Origin: JANQPA01 sp964628385
GTDB taxonomy: Bacteria; Bacteroidota; Bacteroidia; Chitinophagales; Saprospiraceae
Length of the DNA stretch: 41,800 nt
Assembly (NCBI GenBank): GCA_964628385.1
Contig: CAZVOD010000037.1
Location: forward strand, 1 to 41,800
Direction: 5' to 3'
The translations under genes were made by a program, and so were the position numbers. Positions 7,288 to 17,163 of this stretch are shown here, piece by piece. How positions within the stretch are numbered: the first letter of the stretch is position 1; every line of letters begins with the position of its first letter. The notes under the pieces are model-generated. The model worked only from the letters and a program-made list of their open reading frames with translations, had not been told where the DNA came from and did not search any database.

Positions 7288-8755
7288 AGCGCTTGCCAGC
7301 GGCTTGCTTGCTTTCTTCTTCTTCGAACTTTATGATGTTGTCCATCACCTCTTCTAATTGTTCTGCCCCTATCTTTTTAGAAAGTATCTTTTTATCCTTA
7401 TCCAATACATAAACCTGAGGCGTGGAATTAATGTCATAAATGGTAGTAAACTTAGACCTCAAAAATGGATCTACTACGTGTATCCAGTTAGCAATTTCAT
7501 TGTCATCGATATATTCCCAACAGGGAGGTACCTCGTCTGTAAATTTGGCACAAACAGCAAATATCTTTACGCCCTTGTCTTTGAAATTCTCATAAAACTC
7601 TTTCATGACCGGAGTCGATTTCTTACAGTGGCCGCAATCATAACGCCAAAAGTAAAGAATCGTATACTCGCTATCTACATCATGTAGAGAAATGGCCTTG
7701 TTATTTTTGGTATACGCAGTAAAGTCAGGAGCCGTCTTTCCAATCAGTAAGGGCTTAAGTTTAGTAGCGTTATCAACTATTTTTTTAAGCTGCTTTTCTT
7801 CTGTCCAGGGAGCTTTACCTTTTGCATAGTAATTTTCTACCAGATGAACATAAACAGCATCCATACCTACTATTTTGGAAGCAGCGTATTCATTGAGAAA
7901 GTTACTGAGATAATACTTGTACATATCTGACCCTTCTTCCATTTTTTCTAACACCCGATCCACCGCTTCAATGATCGTATCCGGATGCTGAACGTGGTAC
8001 TTTTTGACAAAGAAATCAATCTTTTCATAGAGAAATGGAGACCTTAGCAACCTTTCATCTTTCAGATCTATATTGTCGAAATAATGCTCCCTCATAAATA
8101 AATACTGCTGGCGTTGTATCTCTTCCTTACTTCCGGTAAACTCAGGAATATCCACATTCTGATTGAGCTTGATGATCCTGGCTGTCATAGAATTGGGATA
8201 ACTTCCAATGATATTCCTCTGAAGGTTTACTACGTTAGTATTTAAGTTTTCTAACTCCTGTTGTATTTTTTGCCGCTTAGGATCGTCCTGTGCCAGAGAT
8301 TTCATTACCTGATTCAGAGAATCAGCTGTAGGCCGCAGGCTTCCAAGCGTATTCACATACTCGTACAACAACGCATTATCTTTTGAGCCTTCCACCTTAA
8401 AACTTTTGTTAAGGCTATTTATATCAGTTGATACCTCAAGGTCGCGTTCATCTTTATTGATGATTAACTGAAAAAAGTCATTATTGGGTGGTAGGACTAC
8501 CAGGTACATTCCGGGATCAAGTGGCTCTTCACTCTCGAAAGTGAAGGTACCATCAGCATTGACAGTGGTAGTATCCAGAAGATACTGCTTATCCATCATG
8601 TAATACCCGAGGTATATGGTGTCTTTTTCAAAACCTTCAATATCGACATTTATCTTGTGCCCTTCCTGAGCAACAGCCCAGACACAACCAAGAGAAAATA
8701 GTATAAAAAGAAAATTAACCGGTCTCATATCAGTTTTTTTTGCAATTCTATTCAT
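7286..8755 (-). CDS. Exported thioredoxin-fold protein (DUF4369 plus TlpA-like)
   Basis: A 489-residue periplasmic protein. A signal peptide (cut near VWAVAQ) precedes a DUF4369-like beta domain at about residues 30-130 (the GYYMMDKQYLLDTTTV and GTFTFESEEPL pattern), a helical DUF5106-like middle at about 135-330, and a C-terminal AhpC/TSA-thioredoxin domain from about 345. The redox motif is CGHC, in YFWRYDCGHCKKSTP, followed by the cis-Pro loop INSTPQVYVLD. In Bacteroidota such proteins act as periplasmic thiol reductases; the partner is not known. The true start may be Met10 (8728), which gives a more usual signal peptide. It is the last gene of the minus-strand run and shares the terminator at 7243-7287. 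Confidence 0.87.
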   Translation of the reverse strand: MNRIAKKTDMRPVNFLFILFSLGCVWAVAQEGHKINVDIEGFEKDTIYLGYYMMDKQYLLDTTTVNADGTFTFESEEPLDPGMYLVVLPPNNDFFQLIINKDERDLEVSTDINSLNKSFKVEGSKDNALLYEYVNTLGSLRPTADSLNQVMKSLAQDDPKRQKIQQELENLNTNVVNLQRNIIGSYPNSMTARIIKLNQNVDIPEFTGSKEEIQRQQYLFMREHYFDNIDLKDERLLRSPFLYEKIDFFVKKYHVQHPDTIIEAVDRVLEKMEEGSDMYKYYLSNFLNEYAASKIVGMDAVYVHLVENYYAKGKAPWTEEKQLKKIVDNATKLKPLLIGKTAPDFTAYTKNNKAISLHDVDSEYTILYFWRYDCGHCKKSTPVMKEFYENFKDKGVKIFAVCAKFTDEVPPCWEYIDDNEIANWIHVVDPFLRSKFTTIYDINSTPQVYVLDKDKKILSKKIGAEQLEEVMDNIIKFEEEESKQAAGKR

Positions 8756-8816
8756 TTCTTGACAAAGTGAGGTAATTAAGCGTGTCTATTTAGTTTAATT
8801 TAACAATAGCAACTAC

Positions 8817-11051
8817 CTAACCTCCCCTTTCTCCATTCTTAATTTCTGCTTCAGCAGCTCTTATTTCAACTTTTAGCCGTTCCAGATCGGATTCCAGCTT
8901 TTTCAGGGCTTTTTCTACGGCTTCTTTTTTCAAAAATAATTCCTTTATTTGTTTGGCGGTCATTTCTTTAACCACTTTTATTTGTTGACGAGCTTTCTGA
9001 CGGGCCTCATAAATGGAACGGGCAGAAGCCTGCTTAACCTGAAGTAGCTCTTCACTTTTTAACATTTTAAAAGCTGCCAGCTCGGCGGACAGAGCCTCCT
9101 TTTCACTTTGAAAACGTTTTTCAATAGAGTCTAGTCTGTACTGTGCCCGTTGTCGGGCTAAAACAACCCGCTCAGCTGATTCTACTCTAGCCTGCTCTTC
9201 TTCGAGCGCAAATTCCTTTTTCTTTAATGCCAATTGTTGCTTATAAAAAGCGATAGATGAGTTAACCTGTTGCTCCATCATATCTATCTCTTCAATAGCC
9301 TGCTCTTGAGTTTTATAAATTCGCTGTGCAGCCTCTTGCTGAGCTTGTACGATGACTTTGTTGATAGAATCTTGTTTTTGCTTTAGTTGAAATTCCATCA
9401 TACCAACCAGACTATCCAGTTGCACATCGAAATTCCGGTCGGTAGTATCCGATGATGAAAAACTGGTAGGACCGTACGCCCATGTAGCTTCTTGAATACT
9501 GAGCTGCATGGTTTTTATCTTTGCTTCCATTTCCTTTTTGGCTCTCTCTATTTTTTTTCTATTCACCGCTGCTATTTGTTTGTGTAATAGCAATATGCTG
9601 TCTTGCTGCCTGCACATCTCCAACTGAAGAGCAAGCATTTGTGCGGCAGCCTCCTGACGCGCTGTATTAATCTGAGCGGCTACCTTTGCTTTTTCCTCGG
9701 CAAGCTTTTGATGCAGTGTCAGCAATTCCTGCTGAGCCATCTCCTCAGCTCTCATTTGCTTGTCGAGTAGCATTTCTTGCATTTTTGAATAATCTAATTG
9801 CAGCTTTTCTTTAGCGATCAGGTTTTCTTCCTTCATCAGGGCCAGCTTTACAGCCAGGTCTTCTTCGATCTCCCTGAGCTTATCGAGGGCCTTTGATTCG
9901 TAGGATTTGACCTGCTCCTGGTAATTCCCAGACTCAACGGTGGCCTGTTCTCTGATTTCTCTGATCATCTGATTAGTTTGCTGACGCACACGCTTAATAT
10001 CTTCTTCCGTTTGACGTTCTACAACCCGCCGATCCTGTTGCAAGGCCATTTTTGTCTGAGCAATTTCTTGTTGAAGGCTGTCGCGTTCTTGTTGTACTTG
10101 CCGCCGATAAGCAGCCATTTCTTCTGCTGCCTCTACCTGGGATCCCTGCATTGATTCAATAGCCTGTAGCTTAGTCGCTTGAAGCTTACTCCAAATGACA
10201 ACAGCCTGCTGCCGGGAAGATTGACGGATAGAGTCAATTTCTGCCAGAGCCAGTTCTCTCTCTTTTTTTATCATTTCCATAGAAGAAGAACGCGCCCGCT
10301 GAACTTCCTCTGCAATTCTCAGCTTTTGCTTATCGGCCTTTATCCTGGCAGTTCTTACTTCCTCCTGTAATTGCTTTTTGACGCGTTCCGCTTTTTGATA
10401 TTCAGCGGCAATTTGTTCGCGGAGTTGCTCCTTTACAGTTATTAGTTCAGCCTGAAGCGCTTCCACACTCTTATCCATGTTAGTATTCGGGGTTACTTTG
10501 CGGGTAGGCGGATCAGATGACCTCTCCTGTCTCTGGCTTTCCAACTGGTTCCAAAAACAGGTAGCCAGCTGTTTGAACTCCAGCTGCCGTGACTCAGCCA
10601 CAGGAAATTTTCTCATTTCATTGGCCCGATTATTTTTTATATATAAAACCACTAATTTGTGGGCGACCAGCCATTTGAGATCTTCCATTTTGAGCTGTAT
10701 CCAATTACTGTTCGCTGGGGTTTGATCGGAACTGTTCTTTTCTGCAAAACCAATAAACAAGAAAGTGCGTCTTTCTCCCCTTTCATCAATAAGAATGAGT
10801 TCGTCTCCCTGATGAAGTTGAACGCCGCCTTTTGAGTGTAGTGTAGCCGACAGGCCTCTGTTGTCACTCATTAATTGTAGAGTGTAGAAGTAATTACTCC
10901 TAACTACTACTGTCTGAGGACTGCTGATGAGGTGATATACGCCGTTGATAATAGTATTTTTGGAAAAATACGTTTCACAGGACTGAGCCAGTAAGATTTG
11001 GGGCATCCAATTAATAAGGAGTAGAAGTAGTAACTGTAGTATCTTCCTCAT
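8817..11051 (-). CDS. Large secreted coiled-coil protein, unknown function
   Basis: A 744-residue protein. Signal peptide at residues 1-22 (LLLLLINWMPQILLAQ), a compact domain of about 145 residues with beta-strand character and one Cys pair (SCETYF and TCFW), then about 550 residues of almost unbroken coiled coil rich in Gln, Glu, Ala and Lys. A short break at about 525-545 (TWAYGPTSFSSSDTTDR) splits the coil in two. The last residues are charged, with no membrane anchor or sorting domain. It resembles no family I can name; coil sections look superficially like myosin or SMC, but no ATPase motif exists. It lies 111 bases after pyrB and 60 bases before the thioredoxin-fold gene, on the same strand. 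Confidence 0.7.
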   Translation of the reverse strand: MRKILQLLLLLLINWMPQILLAQSCETYFSKNTIINGVYHLISSPQTVVVRSNYFYTLQLMSDNRGLSATLHSKGGVQLHQGDELILIDERGERRTFLFIGFAEKNSSDQTPANSNWIQLKMEDLKWLVAHKLVVLYIKNNRANEMRKFPVAESRQLEFKQLATCFWNQLESQRQERSSDPPTRKVTPNTNMDKSVEALQAELITVKEQLREQIAAEYQKAERVKKQLQEEVRTARIKADKQKLRIAEEVQRARSSSMEMIKKERELALAEIDSIRQSSRQQAVVIWSKLQATKLQAIESMQGSQVEAAEEMAAYRRQVQQERDSLQQEIAQTKMALQQDRRVVERQTEEDIKRVRQQTNQMIREIREQATVESGNYQEQVKSYESKALDKLREIEEDLAVKLALMKEENLIAKEKLQLDYSKMQEMLLDKQMRAEEMAQQELLTLHQKLAEEKAKVAAQINTARQEAAAQMLALQLEMCRQQDSILLLHKQIAAVNRKKIERAKKEMEAKIKTMQLSIQEATWAYGPTSFSSSDTTDRNFDVQLDSLVGMMEFQLKQKQDSINKVIVQAQQEAAQRIYKTQEQAIEEIDMMEQQVNSSIAFYKQQLALKKKEFALEEEQARVESAERVVLARQRAQYRLDSIEKRFQSEKEALSAELAAFKMLKSEELLQVKQASARSIYEARQKARQQIKVVKEMTAKQIKELFLKKEAVEKALKKLESDLERLKVEIRAAEAEIKNGERGG

Positions 11052-11162
11052 AGCTTATAGTTTTGTATAGCTCTTATCAAGTTAAGCATTTTCTCAATTA
11101 AAAGATACCTACATCCTTATTCGACAAAAAATGAACACACAACAGAAATAAAAATGCTTAAT

Positions 11163-12095
11163 TTATTTCCTAGCTGCCAACAGGAAGAGAATAGCCATTC
11201 GTACTGCTACTCCATTCTCCACCTGATCCAGTATGATAGAGTGATCAGAATCAGCAACATCACTGGTAATTTCCACTCCTCTGTTGATGGGGCCGGGGTG
11301 CATAATCACGATTTGCTTATCCAGTTGATCCAGCAGCGCCTTGTTCACGCCAAAGTATTGGGAGTACTCCCGTAATGAAGGAATATACTTGATATCTTGC
11401 CGCTCCAGCTGAATACGAAGTATGTTAGCGATATCACACCATTCGAGTGCTTTTCGAATATTATATTCCACACCGACACCTAATGACTGAATATGTTTGG
11501 GAATAAGCGTTGCAGGACCACATACTTTGACATTTGCCCCTAATTTCTGAAGGCAGAAGATATTGCTGAGGGCGACTCTTGAGTGTAGGATATCCCCTAC
11601 AATGGCTATATTTTTTCCATTCAATTCCCCTACTCTCTCCTGCATACTAAAGGCATCCAGCAACCCCTGAGTTGGATGTTCGTGTGTTCCGTCACCAGCG
11701 TTGATAATATTGGCATTGATATGACGAGCCAAAAAATGGGGAGCTCCGGGTGCCGGGTGCCGCATGACCACCATATCAACCTTCATGGATAAAATATTAT
11801 TAACGGTATCCAGTAGAGATTCCCCCTTGGAAACAGAAGAAGAAGAAGCGGAAAAGTTGACTACATCAGCGGAAAGGCGCTTTTCTGCCAGTTCAAAAGA
11901 GAGCTTTGTGCGAGTAGAATTCTCAAAGAAAAGATTGGCCACCGTTATGTCCCGAAGAGAAGGCACCTTTTTGATCGGCCGATTGATAACATTTTTAAAA
12001 TCACTGGCCGAATCAAAAATGAGGCGGATATCTTCAGCGGTTATTTGCTTGATACCCAGTAAATGGTCAGTACTTAATTGCTTAATATCAGTCAT
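11163..12095 (-). CDS. pyrB: Aspartate carbamoyltransferase catalytic subunit
   Basis: The enzyme that joins carbamoyl phosphate and aspartate, the first committed step of pyrimidine synthesis in the cytoplasm. At 310 residues it has the family's usual length. Seen directly: the carbamoyl-phosphate loop FFENSTRTKLSFELAEKRL, the HPAPGAPHFLA segment, the GDGTHEHPTQGLLD motif, and IMHPGPINRGVEI with the aspartate-binding loop. No pyrI regulatory subunit follows, so it is likely the unregulated trimer class or depends on PyrR for control. It begins 7 bases after pyrR and is cotranscribed with it. Confidence 0.97.
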   Translation of the reverse strand: MTDIKQLSTDHLLGIKQITAEDIRLIFDSASDFKNVINRPIKKVPSLRDITVANLFFENSTRTKLSFELAEKRLSADVVNFSASSSSVSKGESLLDTVNNILSMKVDMVVMRHPAPGAPHFLARHINANIINAGDGTHEHPTQGLLDAFSMQERVGELNGKNIAIVGDILHSRVALSNIFCLQKLGANVKVCGPATLIPKHIQSLGVGVEYNIRKALEWCDIANILRIQLERQDIKYIPSLREYSQYFGVNKALLDQLDKQIVIMHPGPINRGVEITSDVADSDHSIILDQVENGVAVRMAILFLLAARK

Positions 12096-12102
12096 TAACT
12101 AT

Positions 12103-12660
12103 TTATTCTGCATATTTTTTATCAGGATATAAAATAATCTGATCCACCTCTCCTCTGATGGCCCATTCTACTTTGACGTAAGCTTCGTTGAGGGCATCCA
12201 CCGTAATACCTTTAAACTGTGGTTGTATAGGCAAATGCCTTTCAAAGCGCCGATCTACAAGTACCAGCAGGTCTACACTTGACGGGCGACCGTAGTGATT
12301 GAGCGCCGTCAGGGCAGATTGTATTGTTCTTCCGGTATACAATACATCATCCACCAGAATAACTTTACGATTTTCTACCAAAAAATCCATTTCTGTTCGA
12401 CTAGCCTGCAGCGGTTTTGTTCGCTGCCTGAAATCATCGCGATAAAAAGTGATATCCAGCTTACCATATTGTAAGCCCGAAACATCCGTGATTTCTTTTA
12501 GTCGCTCATAAATGCGATCTGACAGCAAAGTTCCTTTACTTTGTACTCCTATCAAACAGGCATCCTCAAAATTATCAAAGCGCTCTATCAATTGATAACA
12601 AAGACGCTCTATGGTGAGCGAAAAACGCTCTTTACTGATGATTATTCTACCCTGTTCCAT
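12103..12660 (-). CDS. pyrR: PyrR bifunctional regulator / uracil phosphoribosyltransferase
   Basis: A 185-residue member of the type I phosphoribosyltransferase fold. The PRPP loop VILVDDVLYTGRTIQSAL is diagnostic for PyrR, and the RPSSVDLLVLVDRRFERHLPI segment also matches. In Bacillus, PyrR binds pyr mRNA leaders in the presence of UMP and causes termination; it also has weak uracil phosphoribosyltransferase activity. No leader of that kind is visible here, because pyrR starts 1 base after glnS and pyrB 7 bases after pyrR. Its regulatory role in this organism is therefore open. Its place directly before pyrB supports a pyrimidine role. Confidence 0.95.
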   Translation of the reverse strand: MEQGRIIISKERFSLTIERLCYQLIERFDNFEDACLIGVQSKGTLLSDRIYERLKEITDVSGLQYGKLDITFYRDDFRQRTKPLQASRTEMDFLVENRKVILVDDVLYTGRTIQSALTALNHYGRPSSVDLLVLVDRRFERHLPIQPQFKGITVDALNEAYVKVEWAIRGEVDQIILYPDKKYAE

Positions 12661-12661
12661 A

Positions 12662-14338
12662 TTACTTCTTCGCTTTTTTAGCGTAAGTATCTTTTAAAGT
12701 AACCGTCAGGTTAAATACAGGATGGTCTGGCCTAAAATCTTCATCCACCGCAAAATATCCCTTGCGCATAAATTGTAATCGATCTCCAATAGAGACTTCA
12801 GCTAAAGCCGGTTCGATCAATGCATCATTATTGATAACCAATGATTGATCGTTGATAAACTCCAGAAAGTCCTTGTCTTCGTGGGAAGTCGGTGTAGGAT
12901 CCGTAAATAAACGATCATACATTCTAACTTCAGCTTTCTTAGCGTGCCTAGCCGATACCCAGTGTAAAACCCCCTTGGCTTTTATACCTGAAGTATCCTG
13001 TCCGGAGCGACTATCTGGGTAGTATGAGCAGTGTATCTCTGTGACTTTCCCACTTTCGTCCTTTGTGTAGTCATCGCAATGAAGAATATATGCTCCTTTA
13101 AGTCTCACATTTTTGCCCGGCCCCAGGCGGAAAAATTTCCGGGGAGGGTCCTCCATAAAATCATCCCTTTCGATATAAATTTCTTTACAAAACGGCATTT
13201 TGCGAGTACCCTGGCTTTCATCTTCCGGATTATTGACCATTTCCATCTCCTCTACCTGATCTTCCGGATAATTAGTAACAATCACTTTCACCGGGTCCAG
13301 TACAGCCATATACCGGGGTGTTGTTTTATTTAAGATTTCTCTGACAGAAAACTCCAGCAAGCCCATTTCTACTACATTATCTCTTTTAGCAACTCCAGCT
13401 CTTATGCAAAAATTGACGATCCCCTCGGGCGGATAGCCACGGCGTCGCATTCCGGCGATGGTGGGCATTCTGGGATCATCCCAGCTCCTTACATATCCTT
13501 CTTCTACTAATTTTCTAAGTTTGCGCTTACTGGTAATCATGTAAGCCACATTCATTCTGGCAAACTCTATTTGTCGAGAAGGGAAAATATCTAGTTTTTC
13601 AATAAACCAGTTGTACAGTGGCCGGTGATGGATAAACTCCAAAGAACACAGCGAATGAGTAATGTGCTCAATAGCATCCGACTGGCCATGAGCGAAGTCA
13701 TACATTGGATAAATAGGCCACTTATCACCAGTACGGTGATGAAGCTCGTGCTTGATCCGGTACATTATTGGGTCGCGCATTTGCATGGTAGGGGAAGTCA
13801 TATCCACTTTTGCCCGCAAGACTCTCGAGCCGTCGGGAAATTCTCCATTACGCATACGCTGAAAAAGGTCGAGGTTTTCCTCAACACTTCTATTGCGATA
13901 AGGGCTTTCGATACCGGGCCTGGAAGAATCCCCCTTCATTTCGGCAATTTCATCAGGTGTGGAATCATCTACATAGGCCAGGCCTTTTTTAATCAGGTCA
14001 ATAGCAAATTCATACAATTGATCGAAATAGTCTGAAGCAAAGTGCTCTTCGTTCCACTCGTACCCTAGCCAGCGTACATCATTTCGGATACTATCTACAT
14101 ATTCCGTACTTTCGGTGGTGGGATTAGTATCATCAAAGCGCAGATTTGTTTTTCCACCAAAATCTCTGGCAATACCAAAACTTACCGTAATCGCTTTGGC
14201 ATGCCCGATATGTAAATACCCATTGGGCTCCGGAGGAAATCGGGTGTGTACCCTTCCATTATGCTTGCTGTTTTCAATATCTTCAGAAACGATTTGTTCT
14301 ATAAAGTTGAGTGACTTTTTCTCCACACTCATAATCAT
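12662..14338 (-). CDS. glnS: Glutaminyl-tRNA synthetase
   Basis: A 558-residue class I synthetase that charges tRNA-Gln. The HIGH signature is in RFPPEPNGYLHIGHAKA, the KMSKS counterpart is MITSKRKL, and the C-terminal anticodon-binding beta barrels are complete to NLTVTLKDTYAKK. The first two residues may not be used; Met3 (14332) is an equal candidate. Having GlnRS is consistent with Bacteroidota, which charge Gln directly. It lies about 50 bases after argS and 1 base before pyrR, so it is probably transcribed with them. Length is typical of bacterial GlnRS. Confidence 0.97.
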   Translation of the reverse strand: MIMSVEKKSLNFIEQIVSEDIENSKHNGRVHTRFPPEPNGYLHIGHAKAITVSFGIARDFGGKTNLRFDDTNPTTESTEYVDSIRNDVRWLGYEWNEEHFASDYFDQLYEFAIDLIKKGLAYVDDSTPDEIAEMKGDSSRPGIESPYRNRSVEENLDLFQRMRNGEFPDGSRVLRAKVDMTSPTMQMRDPIMYRIKHELHHRTGDKWPIYPMYDFAHGQSDAIEHITHSLCSLEFIHHRPLYNWFIEKLDIFPSRQIEFARMNVAYMITSKRKLRKLVEEGYVRSWDDPRMPTIAGMRRRGYPPEGIVNFCIRAGVAKRDNVVEMGLLEFSVREILNKTTPRYMAVLDPVKVIVTNYPEDQVEEMEMVNNPEDESQGTRKMPFCKEIYIERDDFMEDPPRKFFRLGPGKNVRLKGAYILHCDDYTKDESGKVTEIHCSYYPDSRSGQDTSGIKAKGVLHWVSARHAKKAEVRMYDRLFTDPTPTSHEDKDFLEFINDQSLVINNDALIEPALAEVSIGDRLQFMRKGYFAVDEDFRPDHPVFNLTVTLKDTYAKKAKK

Positions 14339-14389
14339 TCGCTATTTATTCCGGGTTGTTACCCAGATAATTAAAAATTTAGATTGATT

Positions 14390-16240
14390 TTACATTCTCT
14401 CAGGCATCTCTATACCCAATAAATCCATGGCTTTTTTCAAAGTGTTAGCTACTGCGTTACTGATCCGCAACCTGAATATTTTTGCCCCTTCCGTTTCCGC
14501 CTTCAAAATAGAATGATCGTGATAAAACTTATGATAAGTTTTAGCCAGTGTGTAACAGAAATTCGCGATCAACGAAGGATCAAGCTCTTCCGCTGCTACT
14601 TCTATCAAGGCCGGGAAGCTGTATAACTGCACTAACAGCTCTTTCTCGATAGGTTGCAATGTATCATAGCTGGCCTGCTTTTCCATATCTACTTTCGAAG
14701 ACATGGCCTTACGCAGCACCGACCGTACCCGCACATAAGCATTTTGAACGTAGGGTCCGGTTTGGCCCTGCATATCTACGGATTCTTTGGGATCAAACAC
14801 CATGCGTTTGCGAGGAGCTACCTTAATGATAAAAAATTTTAGAGCGGCAAGGCCAATCATTCTAATAATATCCTCCTGCTCTTTTTGGGAAAGTTCATCC
14901 AGTGTACCCCGCTCCTGAGAGTTTACTCTTGCCTCGGCAGTTACCTCATCCATAAGATCATCGGCATCTACAACGGTTCCTTCCCGGGATTTCATCTTCC
15001 CGGTAGGCAAATCAACCATTCCGTAGGACAGATGATACAGTCCATCGGCATAGGGCTCTTCGAGCCGCTTCATAATCTCAAAGAGCACCTGAAAATGATA
15101 ATTTTGCTCATCCGCAACGACGTATACCATTTTGTCCACCTGATAATCCTGGTATCGCAACATGGCAGTTCCAATATCCTGGGTCATATACACAGAAGTA
15201 CCATCACTTCTCAATACCAGCTTGTGGTCTAATTTGGCGTCTTCCAGATTAATCCAAACAGATTGGTCTTCTTTTTTGTAAAAGGTATCGTTTTCCAGGC
15301 CTTTTTGTACCACTTCTTTACCTAAAACATAGGTATCTGATTCGTAATATAACTTATCAAAATCAACTCCCAGCCGTTTGTAAGTCTGATCAAACCCTTC
15401 GTAAACCCAGCTATTCATTTTTTTCCATAAATCAACTACCGCTTTATCGCCTTCTTCCCATTTGATCAACATAGCCTTGGCCTGATTACCAAGCTCACTA
15501 TATTTATTGAAATAATTATTTTTAAAAGCTTTGAAAAAAGATTGTTCATCCTGATCAGCTCTGGCATTTTCTTTGTAAACAGCTATCGCTTCCTCACTTT
15601 CTTGCCAGGCTTTGTATTCCTCCTGAAATTTCTTTTCAAAAAGGACGTAATACTTACCGACAAAGTGATCCCCTTTAATACCGGAGGATTCAGGCGTAGC
15701 TCCCTGGCCAAGCTTTTCCCAGGCCAGCATACTTTTACAAATAGCAATACCCCGATCGTTTACAATCTGCGCTTTTACTACTTCATATCCGGCAGACTTC
15801 AATATTTTGTGGGTAGACCAACCGAGCAGTATATTTCTTATGTGCCCCAGATGCAACGGTTTATTTGTATTGGGAGAGGAAAACTCCACCATTACTTTTT
15901 GTCCTTTGGAAGAATGTTGGCCAAAATTTTCATCATCGTAAATACTATCCAGAAATTTCACCCAATAAGCATCCTCAACAGACAGGTTGAGGAATCCTTT
16001 AATTACATTGAATGCTTTGATCTCAGGCACCTGCTCTACCAGATAATTTCCCAACTCTTCGCCTACTTGCTCTGGCTTTTTTCTGGCCATCTTGACAAAT
16101 GGAAAAACAACAACGGTATAGTCTCCCTCAAATTCCTTACGAGTAGTATTTACACTCACCATTTGTGGCTTAGCCGTTTGGCCGTAAAGTTGGTCTATGG
16201 CTTTTAAAACAGCTCCTTGAATGATCGCCAGGATATCCAT
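14390..16240 (-). CDS. argS: Arginyl-tRNA synthetase
   Basis: A 616-residue class I synthetase for tRNA-Arg. The N-terminal add-1 domain occupies about residues 1-110; SSPNTNKPLHLGHIRNILLG holds the HIGH-like motif, GKMKSREGTVV the KMSKS-like loop, and the C-terminal DALR anticodon-binding domain ends in the LLGIEMPERM tail that is characteristic of the enzyme. ArgRS needs tRNA for amino-acid activation. It is the first gene of the argS-glnS-pyrR-pyrB run; a -7 box lies about 55 bases upstream, and the divergent phosphatase gene begins 244 bases away. Confidence 0.97.
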   Translation of the reverse strand: MDILAIIQGAVLKAIDQLYGQTAKPQMVSVNTTRKEFEGDYTVVVFPFVKMARKKPEQVGEELGNYLVEQVPEIKAFNVIKGFLNLSVEDAYWVKFLDSIYDDENFGQHSSKGQKVMVEFSSPNTNKPLHLGHIRNILLGWSTHKILKSAGYEVVKAQIVNDRGIAICKSMLAWEKLGQGATPESSGIKGDHFVGKYYVLFEKKFQEEYKAWQESEEAIAVYKENARADQDEQSFFKAFKNNYFNKYSELGNQAKAMLIKWEEGDKAVVDLWKKMNSWVYEGFDQTYKRLGVDFDKLYYESDTYVLGKEVVQKGLENDTFYKKEDQSVWINLEDAKLDHKLVLRSDGTSVYMTQDIGTAMLRYQDYQVDKMVYVVADEQNYHFQVLFEIMKRLEEPYADGLYHLSYGMVDLPTGKMKSREGTVVDADDLMDEVTAEARVNSQERGTLDELSQKEQEDIIRMIGLAALKFFIIKVAPRKRMVFDPKESVDMQGQTGPYVQNAYVRVRSVLRKAMSSKVDMEKQASYDTLQPIEKELLVQLYSFPALIEVAAEELDPSLIANFCYTLAKTYHKFYHDHSILKAETEGAKIFRLRISNAVANTLKKAMDLLGIEMPERM

Positions 16241-16294
16241 TTAAACAATTTTTTCGAGTGATTGAAAGTTTGAACTTGCATTTTTTACAATTGC

Positions 16295-16302
16295 CAAAGT
16301 TA
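16295..16302 (-). promoter_or_regulatory. Possible -7 element for the argS run
   Basis: On the minus strand these bases read TAACTTTG, a match to TAnnTTTG. Transcription would begin near 16288, about 47 bases before argS. No convincing TTG -33 box is at the right distance, so support is partial. Confidence 0.35.
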
Positions 16303-16484
16303 ACAAAAATGCCACAAAGGGAGTTCCTGCTAGAGACGTGAAAAAATTGTTTTGGCGATTTACATCTTTACAGCCTGAGGAACTTATTTTACCTTTTTGA
16401 TATTTATCTGTATCTCAGATGGTATAATTTAATATTTACCAAAAAAATATAATTGTTTCAGACTTTTCATTAAAATAATCCAAA

Positions 16485-17162
16485 TTGAGAAAATTTACTA
16501 TTTCTGATATTCACGGTTGTTCCCGTACCTTCGGGGCACTACTGGAAAAAATAGAACTAACCCCAACTGATCAATTATTTTTACTAGGCGACTACGTAGA
16601 TAGAGGACCTGACTCCAGAGGCGTTATAGATCATATTCTGGAATTGAAGGAAAAAGGTTTTTGGATCAAATGTTTGAAAGGTAATCACGAAGAAAGGATG
16701 CAAGTAGCGAGGACCAGTTCTACTGTCAACGAAATCTGGTTACGATCGGGTGGCCAGGAGGCGTTGGAAAGTTTTGGAGTGGATGCTGTACACAACATTC
16801 CACAAAAGTATTGGCATTTCATCGATCAACTTGAGACATTTCATGTAGAGGGTCCTTATCTCATGGTGCATGCAGGCCTCAATTTCAAGCTGGAAAACCC
16901 CATGGATGATCATCACGCCATGCTGTGGATTCGCGATTGGTACAGGGACATCAATTACGATTGGCTGGAAGATAAGATCATCTTGCACGGCCATATTCAA
17001 TTTACTTGTCAGGAGATTGAAGCTGCCCGACGGGCACTTCCCAACAAAAAGGTTTTGGGCATTGACTGTGGGTGTTCCACCAGAGATGTACCCGGCCGTG
17101 GTTACTTGTGTGCGTTTGAGCTCCTCCATCAAACCTGTACTTTTCAGGCCAGGTTGGATTGA
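16485..17162 (+). CDS. PPP-family metallophosphatase
   Basis: A 225-residue calcineurin-like phosphatase of the PPP (PP1/PP2A/ApaH) type with two metals at the active site. The motifs appear in order: ISDIHG near the start, GDYVDRGPDSRG, LKGNHEERM, a MVHAGLNF His and an ILHGHIQF His. The start is a TTG at 16485, right before DIHG, which is the normal N-terminal position. It may dephosphorylate Ser/Thr residues or Ap4A; the size and GDYVDRGPDS form resemble the bacterial PrpA/PrpB group more than ApaH. It converges with rsmD, the two stop codons being one base apart. Confidence 0.9.
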   Translation: MRKFTISDIHGCSRTFGALLEKIELTPTDQLFLLGDYVDRGPDSRGVIDHILELKEKGFWIKCLKGNHEERMQVARTSSTVNEIWLRSGGQEALESFGVDAVHNIPQKYWHFIDQLETFHVEGPYLMVHAGLNFKLENPMDDHHAMLWIRDWYRDINYDWLEDKIILHGHIQFTCQEIEAARRALPNKKVLGIDCGCSTRDVPGRGYLCAFELLHQTCTFQARLD

Positions 17163-17163
17163 T

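Noticed and set aside
15542..16207. 221-codon plus-strand open frame opposite argS
   Set aside because: It is antisense to conserved ArgRS sequence and has no recognisable protein pattern.
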